Below are positions 1-9,211 of a stretch of 64,000 bases of DNA, one piece after another. The stretch covers positions 186,001 through 250,000 of the forward strand of contig NZ_MLYO01000016.1 of the NCBI RefSeq assembly GCF_001866665.1. The letters run 5' to 3'. This DNA comes from Streptomyces monashensis. GTDB taxonomy: Bacteria > Actinomycetota > Actinomycetes > Streptomycetales > Streptomycetaceae. Below the pieces are notes generated by a model, which worked only from the letters and a program-made list of their open reading frames with translations, was not told the DNA's origin and ran no database searches. A program made the position numbers and the translations under genes. Within the stretch, counting starts at the first letter, position 1. Every line of letters begins with the position of its first letter.

Positions 1-916
1 CGTTCCACTGCGCGTGCAGCCCGAGGCCGTGCTCCGCGCGCGGGGTGATGTACCGCGGGTCGTTCCGGTCGGACTCCGCGATCAGCGACAGCGGCCGGCC
101 CACCTCCTCGGCGAGCGCGTCCACCGCGGCCGACAGTTCCTCCAGGAACGGGTACGCGCGCGTGTCGTGCAGCGCGTGCACCGCGTCCAGGCGCAGCCCG
201 TCGACCCGGTAGTCCCGCAGCCACGCCAGCGCGCTGCCGAGCAGGAACGCGCGCACCTCGTCCGAGCCGGGCGCGTCCAGGTTCACCGCCGAACCCCAGG
301 GCGTGTGATGCGTGTCGGTGAAGTACGGCCCGAACGCGGGCAGATGGTTGCCCGACGGACCCAGGTGGTTGTGCACGACGTCCAGGACGACCCCGAGGGC
401 GAGTTCGTGGGCGCGGTCGACGAAGCGTTTCAGCGCCTCCGGGCCGCCGTACGGCTCGTGCACCGCCCACAGCGACACGCCCTCGTACCCCCACCCGTGC
501 CGCCCCGGGAAGGGGCACAACGGCATCAACTCCACGTGCGTGACCCCCAGTTCCACCAGGTGCTCCAGCCGCGCCGCGGCCGCGTCCAGGGTGCCCTCGG
601 GGGTGTACGTCCCCACGTGCAGCTCGTAGAGCACCGCGCCCGGCAGCCCCCGTCCCGCCCAGCGCGCACGCCATGTGTACCGGCCGTGGTCCACGACCGC
701 GCTCAGCCCGTCCGGGCCGTCCGGCTGGCGGCGCGAGCGGGGGTCGGGCAGGACGGGACCGTCGTCCACCGCGAACCCGTACCGCGCGCCGTCGTCCGCC
801 TCCGCCTCCCCCGTCCACCAGCCCACGCGCTCGGGATCTCGCCCCAACGCGCGCGTGGTGCCCTCGCAATGGAGCGTCACTCGGTCTGCCTGCGGTGCCC
901 ACACCTCGAACTGCAC
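1..916 (-). CDS. treZ: Malto-oligosyltrehalose trehalohydrolase, 3' part outside window
   Basis: GH13 enzyme that releases trehalose from the maltooligosyl-trehalose ends made by TreY. About 305 N-terminal residues are present and the gene runs off the left edge; family members are about 580 residues. An N-terminal beta-sandwich (FEVWAPQADRVTL) is followed by the TIM barrel, with DVVHNHLGPSG, the nucleophile segment VDGLRLDAVH and the acid/base segment SLIAESD all intact. The start is GTG at 914-916, chosen because GAAGGGGAA lies 8 bases upstream and the family starts with this FEVWAP strand. treY and glgX lie upstream on the same strand, so the pathway is together even though other genes are interspersed. 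Confidence 0.93.
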   Translation of the reverse strand, partial: MQFEVWAPQADRVTLHCEGTTRALGRDPERVGWWTGEAEADDGARYGFAVDDGPVLPDPRSRRQPDGPDGLSAVVDHGRYTWRARWAGRGLPGAVLYELHVGTYTPEGTLDAAAARLEHLVELGVTHVELMPLCPFPGRHGWGYEGVSLWAVHEPYGGPEALKRFVDRAHELALGVVLDVVHNHLGPSGNHLPAFGPYFTDTHHTPWGSAVNLDAPGSDEVRAFLLGSALAWLRDYRVDGLRLDAVHALHDTRAYPFLEELSAAVDALAEEVGRPLSLIAESDRNDPRYITPRAEHGLGLHAQWN

Positions 917-1097
917 GGACGGTTCCCCTTCGTCTGCTCACCGTGATGATCTCCCGCGGCCCCCATCGTGCCCGTCCGGACGATCAATGTGTTCTCGAAC
1001 TCGGTCTTTCCCGGCAGGTGTCGCGGAACGCACGCACGCGTGGCACCGGTTCCGCGTTTTCTGGACACTCGGGGTTCACTGACCGACAATCACCAGC

Positions 1098-1649
1098 GTG
1101 ACGTCGTCTTTCGAGTTCTCCACGTACCCCGCGCGGCTGTCCGACGCGGAGCGCGACAAGGCGCTCATGGTGCTGCGCGACGGCGTCGCCAGGGGGCGGC
1201 TGTCGCACGACACGTTCGTGCGCCGCATGGAACTGGCGCTCGCCGCCCGCCACGCTGACGAACTGGCCGCCCTCGTCGCCGACCTGCCCCGCGAGAAGCG
1301 CCTGTCCCGCGCGGTCCTCGGCAGCGTCGAGGCCGTCTCCGCGTTCACCGTACGACTGCGCCGCGCCTGGCAGGCCGAGCGGCTGCCGAAGCTGCTGCTG
1401 CCCCATCCGGGACAGACCCACCCGCTGCGCATAGGCCGTGACCCCGCCAACGGGCTGCGTCTGAACCACGAGACCGTCTCCCGCGTGCACGCCGAGCTGT
1501 TCCGCCAGGGGGAGATGTGGGTCCTCAGGGACCTCGGCTCCACCAACGGGACCACCGTCAACGGCCGCCGGGTGACCGGCGCGATCGTGGTCCGCGAGGG
1601 CGATCTGGTCGCCTTCGGCCGCATGGGGTTCCGGCTGGCCGTGAGCTGA
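1098..1649 (+). CDS. DUF1707 and FHA domain protein
   Basis: This is a 183-residue cytosolic protein with a GTG start. Residues about 8-60 match the DUF1707 domain (LSDAERDKALMVLRDGVARG, then RRMELALAARHADEL), a short N-terminal module common in actinomycetes. Residues about 105-180 form a forkhead-associated fold with the phosphothreonine-binding signatures IGRDPANGL, SRVHAEL and DLGSTNGT. It probably reads a phosphorylation mark made by a Ser/Thr kinase; no kinase gene is visible nearby. It is transcribed alone, divergent from treZ with a 181-base gap. Partner and pathway are unknown. Confidence 0.85.
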   Translation: MTSSFEFSTYPARLSDAERDKALMVLRDGVARGRLSHDTFVRRMELALAARHADELAALVADLPREKRLSRAVLGSVEAVSAFTVRLRRAWQAERLPKLLLPHPGQTHPLRIGRDPANGLRLNHETVSRVHAELFRQGEMWVLRDLGSTNGTTVNGRRVTGAIVVREGDLVAFGRMGFRLAVS

Positions 1650-1776
1650 GCCCGTCGGCCGAGGCGGCCGGTCGTGTTCGAACAGGCGATCTTCACGCGT
1701 GCGCGTGCCGTCCCGTTCGAGTGAGCCGGACGGGCCGGACTGCGGAACGTGCGCCGGCGTGCCGATGCTGGGGAGC

Positions 1777-2193
1777 ATGACGTACCTCTCGAGATCGACC
1801 GCGGCGGTCGGTGCCGTGCTGGCGGCCGCCGGGCTCCTCGCCGCGGGACCGGCCCAGGCGGCACCCCGCGACCGCGTTTCCGGCAACTGGCTCCGTCTGA
1901 CCGTCGCCAAGGGTGAGAACGGCAACGGTCCCACGCGCGGCACCGTGCTGCTGTGCGACCCGCCGCGGGGCGGCCACGCGCGGGCGGCCGAGGCGTGCGC
2001 CGAGCTCGCCGCCGTCGGCGGCGACATCGGCCGTATCCCGCCCGAGCGCGTGTTCTGCCCGGCCCTCTACTCCCCGGTGACCGTCCAGGCGTACGGGCGG
2101 TGGAACGGCCGGCCGGTCGACTTCCGGCAGACCTACACCAACACCTGTGTCATGAACGCGCGTACGGGAGCGGTGTTCGCCCTGGACGCGTGA
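1777..2193 (+). CDS. Subtilisin-inhibitor-like secreted protease inhibitor (SSI family)
   Basis: This 138-residue preprotein has a cleavable signal peptide (hydrophobic stretch AAVGAVLAAAGLLAAGPAQA, cleavage after AQA). The mature part carries the SSI pattern: four cysteines in two pairs, the reactive-loop segment VFCPALYSPV and the C-terminal TNTCVMNARTG-VFAL block. The family forms extracellular dimers that inhibit serine proteases of the subtilisin or trypsin type, the specificity being set by the P1 residue after CP. Here P1 is Ala, whereas the classic SSI has Met and many homologues have Met or Lys. The start at 1777 follows GGGGAG; an in-frame ATG twelve bases earlier is less likely. 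It is monocistronic. Confidence 0.9.
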   Translation: MTYLSRSTAAVGAVLAAAGLLAAGPAQAAPRDRVSGNWLRLTVAKGENGNGPTRGTVLLCDPPRGGHARAAEACAELAAVGGDIGRIPPERVFCPALYSPVTVQAYGRWNGRPVDFRQTYTNTCVMNARTGAVFALDA

Positions 2194-2215
2194 CCGCCGG
2201 GCGCGGCGGCGCGGC

Positions 2216-3466
2216 TCACCCGGCCCGCTCGCGGGCCTGCTGCGCCGCCACCAGCACCGTCCGGGACTGGTGCTCCACCTGGTGCTCCAACGGCACCCAG
2301 CGGGCCCGGAAGCGCTCCGCGAACGCGTCGCACCAGTCGGCCACGAGGTGCTCCAGCCGCGGCGCCGCGCGGTCGTCGGTCTCCCGCAGCACCCGCAGCA
2401 GCATCGCCGCCGCGCGCAGCGGAAGCCGCCGCCCGAAGGCGTCCACACTGCCGACGTACGCCATCGTCGTACCGGCCGGCGGGGTGTGGATCCAGTCCTC
2501 GGCCAGGCCCGGGATCAGCCCCAGCACCCAGCGCGAGGCCCGCAGCAGCGGACCGTCCAGGCCGTCCAGCCGGGGCTGCGCCTCGGCCAGTATCCGCTCC
2601 ACCTCGTGCGCGTCCCCGGTCAGCCGCCGGGCCAGCCGCCGTATCGCGGCCGCGGGCGCCGGGTGCGGCGCCCGGTCGTCCACCAGGTCGCTGGCCCACA
2701 TCGGGACCTCCACCACGGCCGTCAGACCGCCGTAGCGGTGCGCGTGGTACCAGGTGCTGTGCCGCGCGTCGTCCGGCATGCTCGGGTAGGCGGCGCCCGT
2801 CTCCGGGCCGGGCATGACGTGCACCCCGGGTCCGGCGGCGGGCCAGCCGGCGGCGTCCGAGGCACCCGTCTCCACCGGGATGTGCAGCTGCGCCGCGGAC
2901 TTCGCGAACGGCTCGGCGAGCCCCGGCACGGGCCGGGTCAACTGCACCCAGCTGCCGCCCAGATCGGTGCCGTGCAGCGTCACCTGGAGGTACGGGCGCA
3001 GTTCGTCGATCACCCCGGTCAGCGTCCGGGTCTCGGGCGGCAGCCGGTCCGGCGGCAGCACCGACGGCGACCACTCCGGCTGCTCCGCGCCCGTCGGCCG
3101 GTAGAAGCCGAGGTGGTAGTCGAGCAGGCTGCGCGGCGCCGGGGTCACGTGCAGACTCGCGCCGTCGGGATCGGCACAGAGCAGGAAGTGCCAGGAGGTG
3201 TCCGCCCGCAACTCCCGCTCGGCCAGGACGCGTTCGGCCAGCACCCGCAGGGTGGAGCCCCCCGTCGGCTCGTTGGCGTGCGCGCCGGCCACCACCAGCA
3301 CCGCCCGCCGGGCGTGCCCCACCGACAGCAGGTGCAGGGGTCTTCCCGCGCGCGAGACGCCCACCTGCCTGAGCGCGCACAGCCCGGGTTCCTGAGCGGC
3401 CAACGCCTGTGCGGAGGCGATCAGTTCGGGAACGCTGGGATAGCGCAGCTCCGGCAGGAAACTCAC
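2216..3466 (-). CDS. M14-family zinc carboxypeptidase-like protein
   Basis: 416 residues. The zinc-binding HxxE motif is in AGAHANEPTGGST, a second His ligand is in VTLHGTDLGGSW and the likely catalytic Glu is in AVVEVPMW, so the metallocarboxypeptidase core is complete. No signal peptide is evident, which suggests a cytosolic enzyme acting on short peptides or amide-linked amino acids; the substrate is not predictable. The start at GTG 3466 was chosen because residues upstream of it (a Pro/Arg-rich stretch) look non-coding; the ribosome site is weak. It lies between treY and treZ on the same strand, 192 bases downstream of treY, with no obvious metabolic link. Confidence 0.8.
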   Translation of the reverse strand: MSFLPELRYPSVPELIASAQALAAQEPGLCALRQVGVSRAGRPLHLLSVGHARRAVLVVAGAHANEPTGGSTLRVLAERVLAERELRADTSWHFLLCADPDGASLHVTPAPRSLLDYHLGFYRPTGAEQPEWSPSVLPPDRLPPETRTLTGVIDELRPYLQVTLHGTDLGGSWVQLTRPVPGLAEPFAKSAAQLHIPVETGASDAAGWPAAGPGVHVMPGPETGAAYPSMPDDARHSTWYHAHRYGGLTAVVEVPMWASDLVDDRAPHPAPAAAIRRLARRLTGDAHEVERILAEAQPRLDGLDGPLLRASRWVLGLIPGLAEDWIHTPPAGTTMAYVGSVDAFGRRLPLRAAAMLLRVLRETDDRAAPRLEHLVADWCDAFAERFRARWVPLEHQVEHQSRTVLVAAQQARERAG

Positions 3467-3658
3467 CCCCGACCCGTCCGCCCGGCTTCGCCCTCCCAGT
3501 CCCGCACGGGATGGGTGAACTGTCAAGCATACGGCCGGGGAGGCTCCCGGGGGCGCTTGGACGCAGTTTCCGGGACGCGGTGCGGGCACTGTGCGCCGTG
3601 GGTTCACTGCTGGTGCAGGCCGCGTCCCGCGAGCGCCGGTAACCCGCTGGAACCCCTC

Positions 3659-6031
3659 TCAGTCCTGGGCGACGCGCTCCAGCAGCGCCACCGGGCGCCG
3701 GTCGAAGAGGTCGGCCACGCGCGTGTGCCCGGTGAACTCCCGGTCCGCGGCGAGCACGTCCGACCACCGCCCGGGCGGCAGCGCCAGCCGCGTCTCCCGC
3801 CAGCCGCCCGCCTCCGCGAGGCGCAGGGACAGCCGGGTCACCGCCGTGACCACCTCGCCGGAGCGGGCGAAGGCCACGCAGTGGGCGGCCGCCGGGCCCT
3901 CGGCCGTCAGCGGGGCGTACGTCGCCGTCGTACCGAAGGCGTCGGGGCGCCGGGCGCGCAGCCGGAGCGCCGCCGCCGTCAACGCGTCCTTCTCGCCGGG
4001 TGCCTCGGGCGGGAAGGACACCGGACGCCGGTTGTCCGGGTCCACCAGCGCCCGGTACTCGCCCTCCGTGCCCTGGTACACGTCCGGCACCCCCGGCATC
4101 GTCAGCTGGACCAGGGCGGTGCCGAGCACGTTGGCCCGGACGTGCGGCTCCAGCGCCGTGCGGAACGCGGCCACCCGCTCGCCGGGCGGCCCGCACGGCC
4201 CGGCCGCGACGAAGGCGGCCACCGCCTCCTCGTACGGCGGCTCCTGCTCCGTCCAGCTGGTGTACAGGCCCGCCTCGCGCACGTGCTTCAGCAGCGCCTC
4301 CCGGACCCGCTCTGCCGCCGCGGGCCCCAGTCCGAACACCGTCTGCCAGGCCGCCCAGGCCAGCTGCCCGTCGAGCACCCCCTCCTCCGGCAGCGTCACC
4401 TCGGCGATCAACTCGGCCCAGCGCGCGGGGCATTCGGTCAGCACGGCCAGCGCTGCGCGGACATCGGCGCTGCGCTTGGTGTCGTGCGTGGTGACCACCG
4501 TGCCGGTGGCCGGCCAGTCGCGCTGCACGCGCGCGCAGTACGCGTGGAACTCCTCCGGGCAGACCCCCGGCCGGCCGGGATCGCCGCCCACCTCGGTCGT
4601 CGACAGCAGCGGCACGTAGCGGTAGAACGCCGTGTCCTCGACCGACTTGGCCCGCAGCGCCGACGCGGTCTGCGCGAACCGGGTGCGCAGCTCGGCCCTG
4701 TCCGCACCGTCCCCGGCCGCCACCCCGGCGCCGTCCGGTTCGGTCAGCAGCCGCCGTACGACGTCCACCGCCCCGGCCTCCTCGGGGACGGCGAAGGCAC
4801 GCCGGGCCTCCTCGGCGGCCTCCTCGGTCACGACGGCGGCCGCGTTGCCGGAGGCGTAGGGCCGGTACACCCGCATCCGGACCAGCAGTTCGACCAGGGC
4901 CGTACGCAGCGCCCAGGGTGCCCGGTCGCGCAGCGCGAGCTCCGGCGAGCCCGCGCACAGCCGGGCGGCCACCCGGGTGAGCCGGTCCGTCTCGGCGGCC
5001 AGCTCGTGCGTGAGCACCTGGTAGGCGGCCCGGCGCGCGGTGGCCGCCCAGTCCCCGCCCCGGTCGGTCTGCGGCGCCGCGAACCGCCGGTACGCCGTGC
5101 GGAGTTCGTCCGCCCCGGCCCGGTCCGTGAACAGGCCGTCGACCCGGCGCAGGGCGTCGTACCCGGTGGTGCCCGCGACGGGCCAGGACGGCGGCAGGAG
5201 TTCGCCGTCGGCGAGGATCTTCTCCACCACCGTCCAGCGCCCGCCGCTCGCCGCGTGCAGCCGTGCGAGGTAGCCGTCGGGGTCGGCGAGCCCGTCGGGG
5301 TGGTCGACGCGCAGCCCGTCGAGCACGCCCTCGTGCAGCAGTTGGAGGATCTTGGCGTGGGTGGCCTCGAACACCTCCGGGTCCTCCACCCGGACCCCGA
5401 TCAGTTCCGAGATGCTGAAGAAGCGCCGGTAGTTCAGCTCGGTGCGGGCCAGCCGCCACCACACCGGGCGGTACCACTGGGCGTCCAGCAGCTCCGCCAC
5501 CGGCAGGCCCTCGGTGCCCGCGCGGAGCGGGAAGGCGTGGTCGTGGTGGCGCAGCACGTCGCCGTCGACCACGAGACGCCCGTGTTCCGTGCCGACGGGG
5601 CCGCCGAGCACCGGCAGCAGCAGCCGGCCGTGCCCGGCCTCCCAGTCGATGTCGAACCACCGCGCGTACGGCGAGTCCGGCCCCTCGCGCAGCACCTCCC
5701 ACAGAGCGTGGTTGTGCCGGGGCGCCATCGCCATGTGGTTCGGCACGATGTCCGCGACCAGGCCCATACCGTGCTCCCGCGCGGTCCGCGCCAGTGCCCG
5801 CAGGCCCTCCTCGCCGCCCAGTTCCTCGCGCACGCGCGCGTGGTCCACCACGTCGTAGCCGTGCGTGGAGCCGGGCACGGCCTCCAGGACGGGGGACAGA
5901 TGCAGATGCGAGACGCCGAGCGACGCCAGGTACGGTACGGCCGTCGCCGCGGCGGCGAACGGGAACGCGGGCTGCAGCTGGAGCCGGTAGGTGGCCGTGG
6001 GCACGCGTGGTCCGGGTCGTACAGGAGTCAT
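3659..6031 (-). CDS. treY: Malto-oligosyltrehalose synthase
   Basis: 790-residue GH13 enzyme that isomerises the reducing-end alpha-1,4 bond of a maltooligosaccharide to the alpha,alpha-1,1 trehalose bond; TreZ then cuts trehalose off. The N-terminus RVPTATYRLQL is the family hallmark. It is followed by SHLHLSPVLEAVPGSTHGYD, VADIVPNHMA, the nucleophile region LRVDHPDGLADPDGY, the acid/base region WTVVEKIL and the late TTHDTKRSADVRA motif. The length is normal for actinobacterial TreY. glgX, which makes debranched glucans, is 1 kb upstream on the same strand. In mycobacteria and streptomycetes these three genes form the TreX/TreY/TreZ route from glycogen to trehalose. Confidence 0.96.
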   Translation of the reverse strand: MTPVRPGPRVPTATYRLQLQPAFPFAAAATAVPYLASLGVSHLHLSPVLEAVPGSTHGYDVVDHARVREELGGEEGLRALARTAREHGMGLVADIVPNHMAMAPRHNHALWEVLREGPDSPYARWFDIDWEAGHGRLLLPVLGGPVGTEHGRLVVDGDVLRHHDHAFPLRAGTEGLPVAELLDAQWYRPVWWRLARTELNYRRFFSISELIGVRVEDPEVFEATHAKILQLLHEGVLDGLRVDHPDGLADPDGYLARLHAASGGRWTVVEKILADGELLPPSWPVAGTTGYDALRRVDGLFTDRAGADELRTAYRRFAAPQTDRGGDWAATARRAAYQVLTHELAAETDRLTRVAARLCAGSPELALRDRAPWALRTALVELLVRMRVYRPYASGNAAAVVTEEAAEEARRAFAVPEEAGAVDVVRRLLTEPDGAGVAAGDGADRAELRTRFAQTASALRAKSVEDTAFYRYVPLLSTTEVGGDPGRPGVCPEEFHAYCARVQRDWPATGTVVTTHDTKRSADVRAALAVLTECPARWAELIAEVTLPEEGVLDGQLAWAAWQTVFGLGPAAAERVREALLKHVREAGLYTSWTEQEPPYEEAVAAFVAAGPCGPPGERVAAFRTALEPHVRANVLGTALVQLTMPGVPDVYQGTEGEYRALVDPDNRRPVSFPPEAPGEKDALTAAALRLRARRPDAFGTTATYAPLTAEGPAAAHCVAFARSGEVVTAVTRLSLRLAEAGGWRETRLALPPGRWSDVLAADREFTGHTRVADLFDRRPVALLERVAQD

Positions 6032-6174
6032 GGAAACCTACGTACCCAGACCGCCCCGTTTCGTGTCATCCGTCCCGGCACGCACGCGTGCGCGGGTGCC
6101 TGGCTTCGGGTGTCGGGGACAACGCCTCGCGCGCCGGGGACGCCGGGGACGGTGAAGCCGGACCGGCGCCGTAC

Positions 6175-7059
6175 GCGCGACACCTGCCGTCAGGTGATCG
6201 CCCTCACCGGACCGCTGCTGCCGTGTGTGTCCTTCCCGGGCCGGCTGCCGACGGCCGCCATCCGGTTCGGCAGTGTGCCGCTCGTCGCCCGCACGAGCGG
6301 TTCCCTGTCCGCCGCGGGGCCGGCCGGCGGGGCGCTCGCGCTCGGGCAGGTGGTCTGCGGCCCGGTGGGGCGGCGCGCGGACCGGCACGGGCAGCGCAGG
6401 GTCGTGCTCGCGTTCTCGCTCGCCCACGCGCTCGCGGTGGCCTCCCTGGTCGCCGGCGCCCTCGCGGGCCTGCCCACGGCCGTCCTGGCGCTTCTGGGGG
6501 CCGCCGCGGGTGGCACCGTGCCGCTGGTGGGCCCGCCGGCCCGCGCTCGGCCGGTCGGGCTCGCCCGCCGCGCCGGCGCCCCGAGGCCAGGGTCGGCGCC
6601 GCGCTGTCCTTCGAGAGCACGCTGGACGAGATGTCCTTCGTCCTCGGCCCGGCCCTGGTCGCACTCGCCTCCGTGCTCGCCCATCCGGCGGAGGACCAGG
6701 CGGGGCGCACGCACAGCCTGCCCGGTCTGTACGCCGTGGTCACCGAGCTCGGCATCGCCTACGCGCCGCGTCTGATCACGGTGCTCGGGCCCACCGAGCG
6801 CGCGGTGCCGCCGGTCCGGCTCGCCGAGGCGATGGCGGTCGCCACCAGCGCGCTGGTCGGCGGACAGACCCTCCCGGTCGCCGTGACCGGCAGCCTCACC
6901 GGCATCCACGGGCCCATCGTGGCCGTCGCGGTGGCGAGCACGGCGGCCGCGCTCACCATGGCTATCGCCCTGACGGCCCGCCCGACGACCCATGCCGCGG
7001 AGGCCGGACACGCCGCGCACACGCGCGTGGACGACGTACCGGCCCGCACGCGTTCCTGA
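6175..7059 (+). pseudogene. Decayed MFS transporter
   Basis: Recognisable major-facilitator sequence lies in two frames. From about 6190 to 6575 one frame reads GRLPTAAIRFGSVPLVARTS, GALALGQVVCGPVGRRADRHG and two hydrophobic helices. From about 6580 the next frame takes over with VGAALSFESTLDEMSFVLGP and runs to a stop at 7059. Homologues join these blocks in one frame with an intact VGRLADRHGQR loop. Here that loop has lost residues, the central helices after HPAEDQAG are missing, and no credible start exists. The C-terminal block RLAEAMAVATSALVGGQ is still clear. It stands antisense between treY and glgX. I infer a frameshift near 6570-6590 plus internal deletions. Confidence 0.75.
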
Positions 7060-7075
7060 GCTCCACCCCCCGAGG

Positions 7076-9211
7076 TCAGGCCGGTCGCTGCAGCACCGTC
7101 AGGCTGCGGTCCAAAAGGGTGAGCAGGTCGCCCGCCCCCACCTTCGCCCCGCCGCCCGGCGGCACCCCCTCCGGGCGGGCCGTGTCGACCACCACCTGCC
7201 ACTGCCGGCCGTGGTCGACCGGCACCAGGAACTCCATCGACTCGGGGGAGGCGTTGAACATCAGCAGGAACGAGTCGTCGGTGACGCGCTCCCCGCGCGG
7301 GCCGGGCTCGGAGATGGCGTTGCCGTTGAGGAACACCGTCAGGGCGGACGCCCGCGCCGAGTCCCAGTCCCGCTGCGTCATCTCGGTGCCCTCCGGGGTG
7401 AACCAGGCGATGTCGGAGAGCGCGTCGTGCGTGCCCTCCACCGGCCGCCCGTGGAAGAAGCGCCGCCGCCGCAGCACCGGGTGGTCCCGCCGCAGCCACA
7501 CCATCGCGCGCGTGAACTCCAGCAGCCCCCCGGCCTCGTCCCCGGCCTCGCCCTCCTCGCCCGTGTCGGGCCAGCGCACCCATGACAGCTGGTTGTCCTG
7601 GCAGTAGGCGTTGTTGTTGCCCTGCTGGGTGCGCGCGAACTCGTCGCCGTGGCTGACCATCGGCACACCCTGGGACAGCATCAGCGTGGCGACGAAGTTC
7701 CGCAGCTGCCGCGCGCGCAGCGCGCGCACGCCCGGGTCGTCGGTCTCGCCCTCGACCCCGCAGTTCCACGAGCGGTTGTGGCTCTCGCCGTCCCGGTTGT
7801 CCTCGCCGTTGGCCCGGTTGTGCTTGTCGTTGTACGACACGAGGTCGCGCAGCGTGAATCCGTCGTGGCAGGTGACGAAGTTGATCGAGGCCAGCGGGCG
7901 GCGGCCGTCGTTCTGGTACAGGTCGGAGGATCCGGTCAGCCGGGAGGCGAACTCCGCGAGCGCCCGCGGCTCGCCCCGCCACAGGTCCCGCACCGTGTCG
8001 CGGTACTTGCCGTTCCACTCGGCCCACAGCGGCGGGAAGTTGCCCACCTGGTAGCCGCCCTCGCCGACGTCCCACGGCTCGGCGATCAGCTTCACCTGGG
8101 AGACCACCGGGTCCTGCTGCACCAGGTCGAAGAACGACGACAGCCGGTCCACCTCGTGGAACTGCCGGGCCAGCGTCGCCGCCAGGTCGAAGCGGAAGCC
8201 GTCGACGTGCATCTCGAGGACCCAGTAGCGCAGCGAGTCCATGATCAGCTGGAGCACGTGCGGGGACCGCATGAGCAGTGAGTTCCCGGTGCCGGTGGTG
8301 TCCGTGTAGTAGCGCGGATCCTCGGCGAGCCGGTAGTACGACGGGTTGTCGATGCCCTTGAACGACAGCGTGGGGCCCAGATGGTTGCCCTCGGCCGTGT
8401 GGTTGTATACAACGTCCAGGATGACCTCGATCCCGGCCTCGTGCAGCGCCCGGACCGCCGACTTGAACTCCAGCACCTGCTGCCCGCGGTCGCCCCAGGA
8501 GGCGTACGCGTTGTGCGGGGCGAAGAAGCCGATCGTGTTGTAGCCCCAGTAGTTGCTCAGGCCCAGGTCGGTCAGCCGGTGGTCGTTGACGAACTGGTGT
8601 ACGGGCATCAGCTCCAGGGCCGTCACCCCGAGCCCGGTCAGATGGTCGATGACCGCGGGGTGGGCCAGCGCCGCGTACGTGCCGCGCAGCTCCTCCGGCA
8701 GCCCCGGGTGACGCATGGTCAGGCCCTTGACGTGGGCCTCGTAGATGACCGTGTGGTGGTACTCGGTGCGCGGCGGCCGGTCGTCGGACCAGTCGAAGTA
8801 CGGATTGATCACGACCGAGCTCATGGTGTGCGGCGCCGAGTCCAGGTCGTTGCGCCGCTCCGGCGCGCCGAAGTGGTAGCCGTACACCTCCTCGCCCCAC
8901 CGCACCGAGCCGCTGACCGCCTTCGCGTACGGGTCGAGCAGCAGCTTCGCGGAGTTGCAGCGCAGCCCGCGCGCGGGGTCGTACGGGCCGTGCACGCGGA
9001 ACCCGTAACGCTGTCCCGGCATCACGCCCGGCACGTACGCGTGCCGCACGAACGCGTCGCTCTCGCGCAGTTCCACCGCCGTCTCCGAGCCGTCGTCGTG
9101 CAGCAGACACAGCTCTACTCGGTCCGCGGCCTCCGTGAAGACCGCGAAGTTGGTTCCCGCGCCGTCATAGGTGGCGCCGAGCGGATACGCCTGTCCAGGC
9201 CAGACCTGCAT
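7076..9211 (-). CDS. glgX: Glycogen debranching enzyme GlgX (isoamylase type)
   Basis: 711-residue GH13 enzyme that hydrolyses alpha-1,6 branches of glycogen or limit dextrin, giving linear maltooligosaccharides for TreY. The N-terminal CBM48-like domain starts at VWPGQAYPLGATYDGAGTNF. The barrel carries ILDVVYNHTAEGN, the nucleophile segment GFRFDLA, the acid/base segment LIAEPWDVG and VTCHDGFTLRDLVSYNDKHN. The start ATG 9211 matches the usual MQVWPGQ family start, although no strong ribosome-binding site precedes it. It is the first of the three glucan genes in transcription order. Confidence 0.95.
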   Translation of the reverse strand: MQVWPGQAYPLGATYDGAGTNFAVFTEAADRVELCLLHDDGSETAVELRESDAFVRHAYVPGVMPGQRYGFRVHGPYDPARGLRCNSAKLLLDPYAKAVSGSVRWGEEVYGYHFGAPERRNDLDSAPHTMSSVVINPYFDWSDDRPPRTEYHHTVIYEAHVKGLTMRHPGLPEELRGTYAALAHPAVIDHLTGLGVTALELMPVHQFVNDHRLTDLGLSNYWGYNTIGFFAPHNAYASWGDRGQQVLEFKSAVRALHEAGIEVILDVVYNHTAEGNHLGPTLSFKGIDNPSYYRLAEDPRYYTDTTGTGNSLLMRSPHVLQLIMDSLRYWVLEMHVDGFRFDLAATLARQFHEVDRLSSFFDLVQQDPVVSQVKLIAEPWDVGEGGYQVGNFPPLWAEWNGKYRDTVRDLWRGEPRALAEFASRLTGSSDLYQNDGRRPLASINFVTCHDGFTLRDLVSYNDKHNRANGEDNRDGESHNRSWNCGVEGETDDPGVRALRARQLRNFVATLMLSQGVPMVSHGDEFARTQQGNNNAYCQDNQLSWVRWPDTGEEGEAGDEAGGLLEFTRAMVWLRRDHPVLRRRRFFHGRPVEGTHDALSDIAWFTPEGTEMTQRDWDSARASALTVFLNGNAISEPGPRGERVTDDSFLLMFNASPESMEFLVPVDHGRQWQVVVDTARPEGVPPGGGAKVGAGDLLTLLDRSLTVLQRPA

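Noticed and set aside
2270..6775. Very long open frame (about 1500 codons) on the plus strand opposite the M14 and treY genes
   Set aside because: It is a shadow frame of high-GC minus-strand genes: Arg/Pro/Gly-rich, no family similarity, and no start signal. Only the last part (from about 6190) is real MFS-like sequence.
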